From Pochonia chlamydosporia 170 (taxonomy: Eukaryota; Ascomycota; Sordariomycetes; Hypocreales; Clavicipitaceae): a stretch of DNA of 64,000 nt. The stretch is from assembly GCF_001653235.2 (NCBI RefSeq), contig NC_035792.1:4898001-4962000 (forward strand), in the 5' to 3' direction. The translations under genes and the position numbers were made by a program. Below, piece by piece: positions 20,790 through 32,002 of the stretch; position 1 is the stretch's first letter; every line of letters begins with the position of its first letter. The notes beneath the pieces are model-generated. The model was not told where the DNA came from. It ran no database searches and saw only the letters and a program-made list of their open reading frames with translations.

Positions 20790-22616
20790 CTAACTAAGAA
20801 TAAGGTCATCTTGTTGCATCCTAGCTATCTGTGCATTAAAGGCTACTAGAAGAGGGTCCCCAGAGAGCCTCGAGTCATCAAGGTAATTCTGTTGAAGAAG
20901 ACGCTCGTATTCAATCGCCCCGCCTGTTGGAATGGGCGTAAGCTGTAGAATTAGCAGATGTCCTGTTTTCTAATAACTCTCAATAAGATCTCGAAGTTGG
21001 ATGAATTTATCAACATATGGGCGTCTAAAGTCATCTTCAAGGTCCAGCTGAGCCTTAAATCCAATCTCTTAAAGCCGTTGATTACACCAGGCCTCTGTCT
21101 CTTCTGGTAGCAGCGTTTTAATATCAATATGCTCAAGCGGATTTAATATATCGCAAAGCAGCTGCTAATCAGGGCTATCATCATCTTGACTAAGAGAAAC
21201 GCCCCAATTTGGGTCCTCAGTAGTATGATATAGGTCCAACGGCACACCTGATTGAACGTTTGGTCGATTTGGCTGCTTGCGAATAATGTGGCCGTTCCAT
21301 AGACGCACAAATTGAGCCAATTTATCTCGAATAATAGGTCCATAGATAGCATACATAGCTATCTGATCAGCAAGGTTATCATCTCTAAAAATTGCATAGC
21401 CAGCAAGCTGATTGAGGAATGTTATCCAACGATCTGTAGCTCCTCCTCGCAGCTAACGCCACCAGGATTCAATCTTCACGTTTCTTGTGCTTGGTCCGTA
21501 GAGATGGCAGCTATCCAGCCGATCACCTTGTTCGTAATATTGGCTGATTCCATCTTTATCAGTGTATTTAAGCTTCTTTGGGCCAGCTTTTGCAAGAGCT
21601 GCTTGTGCTGCTGCCCACAGAGGCGTCTCAACGCCATGATCAGACCTTGTAAAGAAGGGTCGCATTTGTAGCCTCTGAACGGCTTGAAGATATTGCTTTA
21701 AAGTGCTTATTAAAGTTGTAGCTGATCTTCCAATAAAGAACCAGATAATGCATCGCGAGTATGCATCAATACAGCCATAGATTTAGAATCCAAACCTCTT
21801 TAGCTTTTCATAGCCATTAAGAGACCAAAGGAAGTTTAGTCCTGGTACTTCAAAGTCTCCTCGCTATTTGAAGTTACCATCACGGCGGCCAGCAACCTCT
21901 TCAGGAAATACAGAACGGTAGAAATCGTATAATCGGCGCTAAGAGACAGCTACTTATGCTTGTTAACGAACGTATTAATAAAGAAGACCTTTCCTAAAGC
22001 CAAGAATAGCTGAGCTTCGCCGAAGATCATCTTGAAGGAATTGGATTGCCTTGTTGAGTCTTTCATCTTGCTCTTCAGCTATTTGAGCCCTCCGCTTCAT
22101 TCCATAGCGATATCTAATCTGCCGTATAATATAGCGATTAGCTTGAAATCCCTCCTTTTGAAGATCACAAAGGATTAAGGTATCAGAGAAGCCAAAGTTA
22201 AAGAAGTAATATTTAACCCGATCAATAAGGTCTTCTGAGATCTTAATAGCCTCATGCCGGCTATTTAAGCCCCAGTCTTTAAGCTGTATATATAGTGTGC
22301 GCTTGCTAACTAACGAGTGGCCCGCAAGGCTAAGCTAAGAGTTAATACTAGCTAGCATGTCTTAAATAGCTATTCCTTCGTAATATAGATCGCATATTTC
22401 ATCATAGAAAGGCTAAAGCTTATTGCGCGCAGGATTTATTTGGCTAAGACCCCATCTGCACAGCTGTCTCTCAAAGGTACAAAGTGTGATAGCTTTGCCG
22501 CCACTAGCCACAACTAATTCGTTCAAAAAAAGCAGGATCTAACTAGTAGATTCGCCGGCAATTCGTCTGCTTTTAACGGCTTCACGAAAAGCCTCAATTT
22601 GGCTTTGTGGCGGCAT
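20790..22616 (-). pseudogene. DDE (integrase-core) transposase, RIP-inactivated
   Basis: One frame of 609 codons runs from the ATG at 22616 without any frameshift but with about 14 internal stops. Nearly all stand where CAA or CAG would give Gln. The core shows the three acidic catalytic residues: Asp in GCIDAYSRCIIW, Asp in FTRSDHGVETPL, and Glu in GPSTRNVKIESWW. An N-terminal helical region with two helix-turn-helix-like segments precedes the core. The protein is clearly non-functional as it stands. I identify it as a transposase with confidence, and its superfamily only loosely. Confidence 0.85.
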
Positions 22617-22673
22617 TGCAAAGGTCGGGTGTTGCGATGAGGGTGCGTTGTGTGGTTTGTGTGAGATGCGGGG

Positions 22674-22713
22674 TTGGCGGACTTTGCAGTCACTTATCTA
22701 ATGTCCCACCGTA
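22674..22713 (-). repeat. Terminal inverted repeat, right
   Basis: On the minus strand begins TACGGTGGGACATTAGAT; partner of 18944-18983. Confidence 0.88.
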
Positions 22714-22718
22714 GTACC
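22714..22718. repeat. Target-site duplication, right copy
   Basis: GTACC, identical to 18939-18943. Confidence 0.8.
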
Positions 22719-23977
22719 GGCAGCTTGAGATTGACCACGCAGGGCTTTGACATGGTACTCCGGTTGCTTTTCAGAGAGCGATCTCGAAGGTCTAGCAAGG
22801 GTCTCGGTATCTGGGCACGCTAAAGTTTCCCATGTTGTCCAGTTTCGTCGATAGCGCCAATAAACGGTGAATTTGCCATTCTTTATCGAAAGTTGGTTAG
22901 TGTGCTTCATGGGAACAGGTCTGGCTGGCGCACACATCCCCTCTATCAGCAAACGAATTATGTGAAATGCGGAAACCTAGTACCTTTACAATGAATTGTG
23001 ATTTTTCACAGTCCGTTAACAAGCTCCAAAGCCAGCGAACTATCATGCTGAGAGTTTGGCAAGTTGTCATCCCGCTGTGCTTGGGAGAGAGGCCGCAGCA
23101 ACCAAAAAAAATAAATAAAAAAATAAAATAAAAAAAAAAACCACAAGCAATCCAAGTGGGATTTGGCTGTGAGGAAGTTTATCTACCCGTCAGATGTTGC
23201 TAAGGGTCTGGGTGTGCGAATTGCGCCACCCCGGGCGGAGTTGGAAACCAATGTCCACAATGGGAGCCTGAAGGCTTTCGCGAAAGGGCACATATTCTCA
23301 ACTTGCAAATTGTATACAACTCGAACAGGAGTACACAATTCTATGGTATAACATGTTCCGGTATATTACAGTATACTGGGATGTGGGAGAGTATTACGAT
23401 CAAGGACTGTTGGTTGCCAGGCTCGTAGTTTCATAGCCGCAAAACTGCCCATCGTGTAAGTGATCTTCTGTCGCCATCAAGCAAAGGTGCATTAGAACAA
23501 AATGGGGCATATGGCGCGTTACAATTAATTCAGGGATATGCACATTTGATGATGCATGCGATTTGAGCTGTCAATATTGAGTTTCGTCAAAATAATTGCC
23601 CGATTTGGCAACACCCCGCCATTAGTTGGCAACCACCAAACAATTGCCGGTGCGGAGAATGATAGACAATTGATTCCATCTTTCCGGATGTCGTCTGAAC
23701 CGATCGGGAAAGATACCGCCGTTGCCAAGTCTGCATTGGAGCGCGGTATCTACAGTCAAACAGCAACGGATTCGCTTAACTATGACATGACAGGGACCAT
23801 TGCCCGACAGGATTGACTGCATTAGTTAGAGTGGTATAAGTAGATATAACGAAGTCAGTACGTATACGAAACCCATCTTCGCAGACTTCTGCTTCCTAAT
23901 ATACAACATCCCCCTTTCTGCTCACCCTTTCATCCTGCGTTCCTTCACTCATCCACTCGATACTGTAAACACGTACA
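22719..23977. other. Intergenic right of transposon / amine oxidase promoter
   Basis: About 1.26 kb. An A-rich simple stretch occupies 23104-23142. A TATA-like TATAAGTAGATATAAC lies at about 23833-23848, about 130 bp before the amine oxidase ATG. No credible gene on either strand. Confidence 0.5.
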
Positions 23978-26149
23978 ATGGCTACCAATCGGCTGAACCA
24001 AGTGACTGACCATCTGGCATTCAATGGATGGCCCAGACACCCGCTTGATCCTCTCGATGCTGGCGAAATTCAAGCTGCGATATCTACTGTTCGCAGGGGC
24101 AAGGGCAATGTCAACTTCAACACAGTCACACTTCAGGAGCCGCCAAAGTCCAAGATGCAAGCCTGGATAGCGAATCCAACCACTTCGAATAGACCAGCAA
24201 GAATTGCCGATGTTGTGGCAGTCACAAAGTCCGGACGGGTTCACTCTGGTTGACCTCGACCGCACCATCATCACGAAATGGGAAGCCCTGGATGACGTAC
24301 AGCCCATGATTATCCTCGAGGAGATGATCAATGTGGAACACATCCTCCGAAAAGATCCCAGGGTTATTGAGCAATGCGGTATCCTGGGCATCCCGCCCGA
24401 GGACATGCACAAAGTATACTGCGACCCGTGGACAATCACCTCTGACGAGCGTTATGGCACCAAGATTCGGGCACAACAAGGACTCTTGTATTATCGACCA
24501 CACATCGACGACAGCCAATACGCATTCCCACTTGACTTCTTCCCCATATTCGACGTCAACAAACAGGAGCTCATCGACATTGAGATTCCCCCTGTCCGCC
24601 GTCCATTGAGCACCGCAAAGCCCAACAACTATCACGTCCCAGATATCGAACGCGAGAGCGGCTACCGACAAGACTTGAAGCCCATTCACATCACTCAGCC
24701 GGAGGGTGTCTCCTTTACCGTAGAAAACCGCGTCATTAAGTGGCAGAACTGGTCCATCCACGTGGGCTTCAACTACCGTGAAGGCATCGTCCTCAACAAC
24801 ATAACCTTCTTCGACAAATTTGAGGGCAAACATCGCCCGTTATTCTATCGACTATCCCTCGCCGAGATGGTTGTTCCATATGGAAACCCAGAACACCCGC
24901 ACCACCGCAAACATGCGTTTGACATTGGCGAGTATGGCGCAGGCTACATGACCAACTCGCTCGCCCTTGGCTGTGACTGCAAAGGCGCAATCCATTACAT
25001 GGATGCTCATTTCCCGACCCAGAGCGGTCAAATTCGAACCATCAAGAACGCCATTTGCATCCACGAGGAAGATGCCGGGATTCTGTTCAAGCATACTGAC
25101 TTCCGCGACGACAGCACCATCGTGACTCGCGCAAGAAAACTCATCATTTCGCACATTTTCACTGCCGCGAATTACGAGTACTGCGTCTATTGGGTGTTTC
25201 TTCAAGACGGAACAATCCAACTGGATATTAAACTGACTGGTATTCTCAACACCGCCAGCCATACCCCTGGCTCAGACACCTACGGCTACGGCAACGAGGT
25301 CTACACCGGTGTCAATGCACATAACCATCAGCACCTCTTCTGTCTTCGTATTGATCCAAACCTGGATGGCCCTGACAACACCGTCTTCCAGGTTGACGCC
25401 ACGAAATCCAAACTGCCGGTTGGGTCTGAGCACAACAAGTACGGCAACGCCTTTTACGCCAACAAGACCAAGTATGCCACGGCGGCGGAAGCCCAGGCCG
25501 ATTACGAAGGCTCCAGCAGCCGCACCTGGGATATTGCCAACGAAAATAAACTCAACAAGAACAGTCACAAGCCTGTCGCTTATAAACTTGTAAGTCGCGA
25601 AGTCTCACCATTCTTGCCGCAGGAAGGCGGCCTAGCCTGGAGAAGGGCCGGATTTGCACGCCACACCATCCACGTCACAAAGTGTAAGTAGACCATCAAA
25701 ATAGCCTCTCCTCTGAGTATATGCTGACATGTTCTCGCCCCATCAGATCAAGATGACCAGCTGTATCCCGCGGGTCGCCACGTGCCTCAAACTTCGGGAA
25801 CCCCATCCAGGGGACTTCCGGAATGGATTGCCCAGAATCCTGCCGAGAACATTGCCAACACAGATATTGTGGTTTGGCATACCTTTGGCGTCACGCATTT
25901 CCCCACGCCTGAGGATTTTCCAATCATGCCTGCAGAGCCAATCTCGTTGCTGCTGAGACCAAGAAACTTTTTCGAAAGGAATCCCTGCATGGACGGTATG
26001 TACTCGTCCAGAGCATTAATAACCTTCCGTTCAGATCATTTGCTAACTGCTAGCTAGTTCGTCCGTCCTACGCCATCACGCCTAGTGAAGTGCTCGCAGG
26101 CAAGGCGGCATGTAAATGCACACCAAGTGATGGAAGTGCCCAAGTGTGA
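23978..26149 (+). CDS. Copper amine oxidase, apparent frameshift
   Basis: Quinoprotein oxidising primary amines to aldehydes with release of H2O2 and ammonia. The N-terminal part is read from 23978 in one frame to about 24250. The rest continues in another frame through 25683, then exons 25747-25995 and 26058-26149. The topaquinone precursor Tyr is in AANYEYCVYW. The catalytic Asp is in FDIGEYGAGYM. Copper-ligand histidines are in NAHNHQHLF and in FGVTHFPTPEDFP. Family sequence is continuous up to GRVHSG and resumes at once with LVDLD, so an intron cannot explain the shift; a small indel or a sequence error is likely. Apart from this the coding region is undamaged. An APC permease and a Zn2Cys6 regulator follow downstream. 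Confidence 0.85.
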
Positions 26150-26971
26150 AGGGATAATGAGCGCTTGCAAGTATGACGACCCTTATACAGAGGGTCAAAG
26201 CACTCGACTGGATTAGGTATTGATCGCACATCACACAGTGTACAGGATCTATTGGGATGTGTCAGTGTATACTTGGATATGGGCAACTACGTCTGGCTAC
26301 AGCTACAGGTAGCATTCAATCGAGACGACAAAAGGACTGTACTTAAACACGCGTCAATCAGAGATAATCAGTATTTAGCTTGATTCAATGAACAGCAAAA
26401 AAGTGCGATCACATTGTATTTGACTTCAACGATGTTTGCCGCTTGACTTGGCTGACGTGTGTCTATTCGGCATCACCAACCGTAAACTGGCACCCACTAA
26501 GAGCTTCTCAAGCACTTGAAAGGCGCAAACGTGCCTCATTTCCCAGTAGAAACAGGCAACCAATTGCTGGTTACGCCGCCCCAACCCGGCTTCAACTTCG
26601 GCCTGCCCTACCCACCTTGCAGCCTCTATGATCGGCTTTTCAAAGCCGTCCGCCTCTACCAGGAAGAAGCGAGGAGGCAACAATGGAAGACATGGCCAAG
26701 AGGCGGAGCTATATAATGTGATCTTTGTAGACTTTCTGTACACTTAAGCCAAACTATCACTATTTCAGCTACATCAAGCGGCTAGCCATCTCGACAACAA
26801 GTTGCAACCCGTCCTCGTTTATAATCTGCGGACTTAGATCCTGAGGACCCAGAAGAGATTACACAACATGTGCCAGCCTCACTGGTCTCGCAATTCCGTA
26901 CACCATCTCCCTCCTCACACGAAAACATTTCCAACCTCAGACCTAAACCTCAAACCTATATAAAGTGACAG
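26150..26971. other. Intergenic with repeat half-element
   Basis: About 820 bp between convergent genes. 26214-26292 is a degenerate half-copy of the hairpin repeat. A 66-codon plus-strand ORF at 26516-26716 reads somewhat protein-like (VPHFPVETGNQLLV, then FGLPYPPCSLYDR). I cannot assign it and do not call it a gene. Confidence 0.4.
26214..26292 (+). repeat. Half-element of hairpin repeat family
   Basis: Begins AGGTATTGATCGCACATC and continues into GATGTGTCAGTGTATACTTG. It matches the reverse complement of the right arm at 44906-44940 and the terminus at 15117. Confidence 0.55.
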
Positions 26972-28615
26972 CTATGTTTGGACCCCCAGACTTTGAAGCT
27001 CGGCCTCCAGAAGGGGCGGACCATGAAAGTGCTTCCTGCCGTAGATGGCGTACCAAAACAGACTGACGCCAGCAAAGCCCGCAAACACCACGCTCGCATA
27101 GTTCATGGTTGATGCATTCACCGGGAGTGCCACTGGCATGCAGAAAATCAGGGTAGAGAAGCCAATCCAACCGACCGTGATCCAGTTGATGACAATGCCA
27201 AACTTGCCCAAGCTGAACGGAGAATTGGCCACGGCCTGCCGACCACGGATCACGCTCACCAACACCGGGAGGCCGTACGAGGCCGACAGGCAAACCGTGC
27301 ATACGCCCGTGAAGGAGTTAAACGCGGCCGACGAACCAAAGTAGATGCAAGACAAGAGGGCATTTACTACGGCAGTGAGGAGAATCGCCCAGAGGGGCAC
27401 GTCCAGCTTCTTGTTCACCTGGCTCCAAATGCGATGGCCTGGGATGGCGCGGTCCCGAGCAAAGGCATACGTGCACCGAGACGCGGCGGTAATTGCACCA
27501 ACACCTGCGAAGAATAGGATGCCCAGAAGTAGGAACAAGAGGCCAAAGCCACCGCCGGCGGAACCAGTTACGGTTTTGAAAATGAGACCAATTGGCTGCC
27601 CGTTGGCGACGGAAAGCAGCAGCGAGACATCTGGCAGGACGAACAGGATGGGAATCAAGTAGACCAATCCAGTAATTCCAGCCGCAAGAACGGATAGAAC
27701 GAGCGCCTTGGGGACCTCTCTCTCGGGGTTGGGGACCTCTTCGCACATTGAGGCCACCATTCCGTAGCCAATCATGGTGTATGCACCTACAAAACGCGAC
27801 ATCATATCAGCATGTCTGATGGATGAACAAGGCCAGCGCAGGGTGGCCCATATGGGCTAGATATTGAGATTGACCGACTTACCTTGTAACAAGCCGACGA
27901 AAAAGGCCCAGCCAGATGGCCACCCGGCGGCAGACGCATCAAAGTGGGTAAAGACAAACTCGGCGCTCCGTCGATGATCAGACATCGTCAGCAGCGTTAC
28001 GAGAATGATAATGACGGAAGCAACAGTCCAGTAGATGCACACCTGATTCAACGCATCAAGCACGCGGGTACCGAACAAATTCATCAGGGAGCATAGAAGC
28101 GTCACAGCCCAGAACGCCAGGACAGTCTGCCAGCGATTCGGCACGTACTCTTCGTCCCACAAGCTAATAGCGCTCAGGATAACCTGGGCACCGGAGAAGT
28201 TGATGCTTAGGGCCGCAGTCCAGTTACCAACAAGTATAAGCCATCCGTCAATCCAACTAACAAGCGGCGCCCACTTGGGGGTGCTCAATATGGCCGACCA
28301 GTAGTACACACCGCCGGCGGTAGGGTAGACTGCACAAATCTCTGCCATGGACGCTGCGGTGCATAAGGACACCAGTGATACCAGTATCCAGCCGTAGACG
28401 GCAGTCACGCTCTGGCCATCCGTTAGGGATATATACAGAGTCGTGGATATACCCAGTGGCACTGACATGATGGCGAAAGACATTCCGAGAACGCTCAGCA
28501 TGCTGAGGTTGCGAGGGAGCTCGCTGGTATAGCCCAATTGGGCGAGAGCCTGGTCGGCATTGTTCTCGCCTTTGTGTTCTGATTTCTCCATTGATGGCTG
28601 AGCAACGGCATCCAT
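26972..28615 (-). CDS. APC-family amino acid/choline/GABA permease
   Basis: Exons 28615-27883 and 27786-26972 give 515 residues with about twelve hydrophobic helices. Diagnostic blocks are MSFAIMSVPLGIS in helix 1, AEICAVYPTAGGVYYW in helix 2-3, and after the intron GAYTMIGYGMVASMCEEVPN with PEREVPKAL. These place it in the fungal amino-acid/choline transporter (ACT) group with Hnm1- and Uga4-like proteins. It would import an amine, choline or GABA at the plasma membrane. Convergent with the copper amine oxidase and close to a Zn2Cys6 regulator, it may supply that enzyme's substrate; this is inference. Confidence 0.9.
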
Positions 28616-29266
28616 CCGCTCCAGTGGCAGGCTTCTTATGAGATTGACGATATTTCAACAAATTTCTTCGTCTCCCAAAATAGCAATACAGGGAGATATG
28701 AAAAAGACATGGTCGAGAGGAAATCAACGACAGTGACGGATTCATATAGAAATAACACTGACCGTAAACTCCCACTGACAGCGCAGAGACTTTGAAGCTC
28801 GGCTGCAATATAACAGCATCTATTGACAGCCATCAGGTATCATTTGTGTGGGGAAACGTTATTGCCATGACAGGGGTCATCGTGCCGGGACATGCAAGCG
28901 AGGCGGAACCCCGGTTTCCACCTTTATCCAAGTGTCCATTCCATGTGGCTTGTCCAAATTGGGTAACACACCGCCCCGAACTGTTGTCGGGGTCTCATCT
29001 TGGTCCGGCTTGAACCTGTGGCATTTCCAGCCATGTACTCCGTAGCTTCAAGGGGAATACCCCGCAGGTTCACCCACGTCAAGTGATGGTGAGAGCTCGG
29101 CACTTGTCATGTGCAAGCCTCAAGGTCATCGTGCATGCATTTCTCTCGGTTGGCAGCTGCTGGCCGAATCATAGCAAAGGGGGTTTGTCCAACATGACCC
29201 GAGTGGCTGGTTATCGGCTCAACGTGCAGACTCTTGAATCTCGCACGAATGGAGGGCATGAAAGGC
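28616..29266. other. Intergenic
   Basis: About 650 bp, the promoter side of the permease and the 3' side of the regulator. A GGCATTTCCAG and several CGG/CCG words are present, but no clear paired CGG site was identified. No gene seen. Confidence 0.4.
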
Positions 29267-31023
29267 TTAACCGAGTAGAAATCGCCCTCCGATTGCCGCC
29301 ATAGCCTGGGAGATATCCATCGGGCGAGCTGTTTGAAACGTCGATATTCTTGACCAGATGTATTCCAAAAGCAATCGTGTGCGGGTCATGTTCCTGAAAC
29401 CAAAGGTCGATTCCATGATTAGAAGATACTGCCGCAAGGCCGTCCTGTGCGACTCAACGGTGGCATAGGAGCCCAAAACCGCCATCGACCAGCACATTGT
29501 TGTGGCTATCCGTGACCGAGCAGGCAGCTTTTTGAGAAGTGTTACGGCCTCTGCTACCAATGGGGTGGTGTGTAGCTCCAAGTTTGGGGCGCACTCAAAC
29601 CGCAACGACTCCGTACTGCACTCTTTGTCGGCGTCAAACTCTGCTTGCACGGCGGTGCACCAGTACAGGGCCTCTGTCAAAAGGATCTTCACTGCCAACC
29701 TCAAGACTCGGCCGCTGGTTTCGAAACTGCCATCATTCGATTCACACGGCTCCCACAGTGACACTGGTGTGAGGAGCAACCCAATTCTCGGCATCAGCAT
29801 CGCCGCGTCAGAGGATAACCCCGCAGCAGTCAAGTCAAGCCCAGAAATTCTGCTGCCAAGGAGAGTCAGCTTTCGAGCCTCTTCCAAGATGGCAACTACT
29901 TCGGGGACCAAACAAAAAAGCTCATCGGAACATCCCAACATGGCACCGGTGTGACCATGTTCTGCAATGTGTGAAAAGATGGTAGCCGAGTCCTGAATAG
30001 CAGTCGAGTTTCTCACGTCCTCTGGCGCACATATGCAGGAAACTGCCAGAAAATAGGCATACAGCTCTCTGCCAAATACCATTGCAGGCTTGTAGGCTTC
30101 CGGGATTGTCTTCCCTCGACTGAGGATGCCAGGTGCCAGGTGACGGAGTGCAGCCAGATGACGGAAGGAACTTTCATCTTGGATATTGTTTGCGAGCTTA
30201 GATATGAGTTAGCACTTGAAGCGTAGCCAGAGGTTCTTCAGTGTGAGCATAAACTGTGAGTTGATGACGGATGTGAACCGACCTCTACGCAGCAAAGCAT
30301 AAGCATGGACAAAAAGAGTTGTATTCCGACGTCCTTGTCCCCACAGTCATACCGAGTGAGACCATATTTTAGCTTCCGGAGGGCAAGGGCCTGATGCTCC
30401 ATGGTGAGGACGGGTGAGAATTGAGAGCCAGTCGCGGTAAGATGAAACGAACTAAAGGTGAGAATGGACTCCAGAAGCATATCGGATGCGTGAGCAATGG
30501 GAAGCAGCGAGTCGGTGAAGGGTGCATAATCGCCGATATGGGCAGATGCCATTTTGCCAGTCCGATGCAAGTAGTGATTAAGAAGATACTTGGAGTGTTT
30601 CGTCATGGTAACGGTAGGTGACAAGGAGGCTGGCACCGTCGGTGGTGATGCATGAACCGCCGCGCGAACTGGTCCGTTGTGTCGTGATTTGTTCCTAAGC
30701 TGTTGCCCAGATTTCCTTGGCACCGTTTCGGGCTTGACGGGAAACATTGACATGGATGACGACGGCTAAGACACGAGCAGTCAGCATGGCTATGAAATGT
30801 CTAGGCTTGTGTGGGAGTCTTGGGCTGGGTGACGGACAACTCCTCTGCATCGTTGTTTTTGCTCTTTTTGCGGCCATACGCATATTAGCAAATTGCGCTG
30901 GCAGGCCTGGCATCTTGGCTCCGTCAGATCACATTTCTTCTTGCGTGTTTTACACGATAGACATCCGGCGGTTGGGTGCATGGTGTGCGATGATACGGCC
31001 AGACGTTGAATGGACCAGACCAT
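29267..31023 (-). CDS. Zn2Cys6 transcription factor
   Basis: The fungal binuclear zinc cluster GCLSCKTRKKKCD...CQACQRNLLICVW near the N-terminus has the six cysteines with Gal4-type spacing. My model is exons 31023-30841, 30765-30283 and 30196-29267, about 531 residues. The C-terminal part is the helical fungal-specific regulatory domain (TAIQDSATIFSHIAEH; MLCCVE). The first donor is uncertain: GTTGTC or GTCCGT would both keep frame. The ATG at 31023 is the first in frame, but Met at the residue before HPTAGCL is also possible. By location it may control the permease and the amine oxidase. Confidence 0.8.
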
Positions 31024-32002
31024 TTATGTGCCCATCCGGGATGGCATTCTCTACGCCATGAAGTCGCGGTCGCCAGTCCGTTATGAGCGGACAACTGGAA
31101 TCGTGTCGAGAGTTGTAAAACCTTGCCAGGGGATTTTGTATTTTGGCGATTAGTTTACTTGTAGACGACAATTTGGGGTCGGACGAAGGGGAGATGTTAG
31201 TGTGAGGTCGAGTTCGATGTTTGCACTTGCAGTGAAGGTCTTGTCTGGTTGGCTGTATGTGGCGCTAAGAACCCAGTGCCCAGACCCCACAGTGCCCGCA
31301 GCTGCCAGCCAAGCCCCCAACCTGCCTGCCAGCTGTGACAACATTGAACCAGACAACTCCATCCCGACTTCGCACTGACAAGCACTTGAGATGCCACACC
31401 ACGTCGTCTACTTTATCCTCGGCTCTTGGCGGCAAAGCTATCGATTCAGACTAATACCATTTTCATGGGGCAGGCCGATTTCGCAGTGTGCACACAGCGC
31501 GGACTTGACACGCTGATCACCAACTCCATGGGGTTGATCATACTCTCTGCACATCAGGAAGATTGCAATGTGCCTAGACACATACACCACTGTGACGACA
31601 ATGGCATCATGCATAAAGCGACATGCCCCTTTTCAGACTCCCCAGCATCGACATCACCAGGCGATCCATGACTCTATTCCTCTTTTCAGAATTCTCGACA
31701 TAGTTGTGGGTCAACCATGACCAGACGGTGAAGAATTGGTGACATGTCACAAGTTCTTTCAAGCACATAACGCCTGTACGACGTGACAAAAAACGAATCT
31801 TATATTCAGTGACAGCTACAACTCCCTCCCTGTTCAAATTTTCAAAATAATCGTCTCCCAATGGCACAACCATCAGATAATTATCCCTCCTCGACATGTG
31901 CGGATACATAAGCGCCACCGTTGCCAAGATCGTCAGTCACCGCAACATCGCCCGCTATAACCCTCGATTCAAAAGTTGGCCTGGTATCAAAATTTTCACT
32001 TC
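31024..32002. other. Intergenic
   Basis: Nearly 1 kb. 31230-31400 is rich in CCAG/CTGG words, including CCAGACAACTCC. 31840-31930 shows no coding pattern on either strand. No gene recognised. Confidence 0.4.

Larger units (their letters stand above)
18944..22713. mobile_element. DNA transposon with DDE integrase-type transposase, RIP-damaged
   Basis: A 3770-bp element with terminal inverted repeats at 18944-18983 and 22674-22713. They begin TACGGTGGG, and 37 of 40 positions match. It is flanked by a perfect GTACC duplication. It is strongly AT-rich compared with flanking genes and contains two degenerate genes on the minus strand. The transposase has a retroviral-integrase-like DDE core, so the element belongs with the eukaryotic integrase-like (Ginger/IS3EU-type) DNA transposons rather than Tc1 or hAT. 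The superfamily is uncertain. The pattern of stops indicates repeat-induced point mutation. Confidence 0.88.

Noticed and set aside
22698..22952. 84-codon minus-strand ORF at the right transposon edge
   Set aside because: It spans the target duplication and the terminal repeat, with no recognisable protein features.
23104..23142. A-rich tract as a retroposon poly(A) tail
   Set aside because: Simple A/T-mixed low complexity with no adjacent reverse-transcriptase sequence or target duplication.
26516..26716. 66-codon plus-strand ORF with a protein-like look
   Set aside because: Too short, no upstream exon or family match that I can support. Noted only under the intergenic entry.
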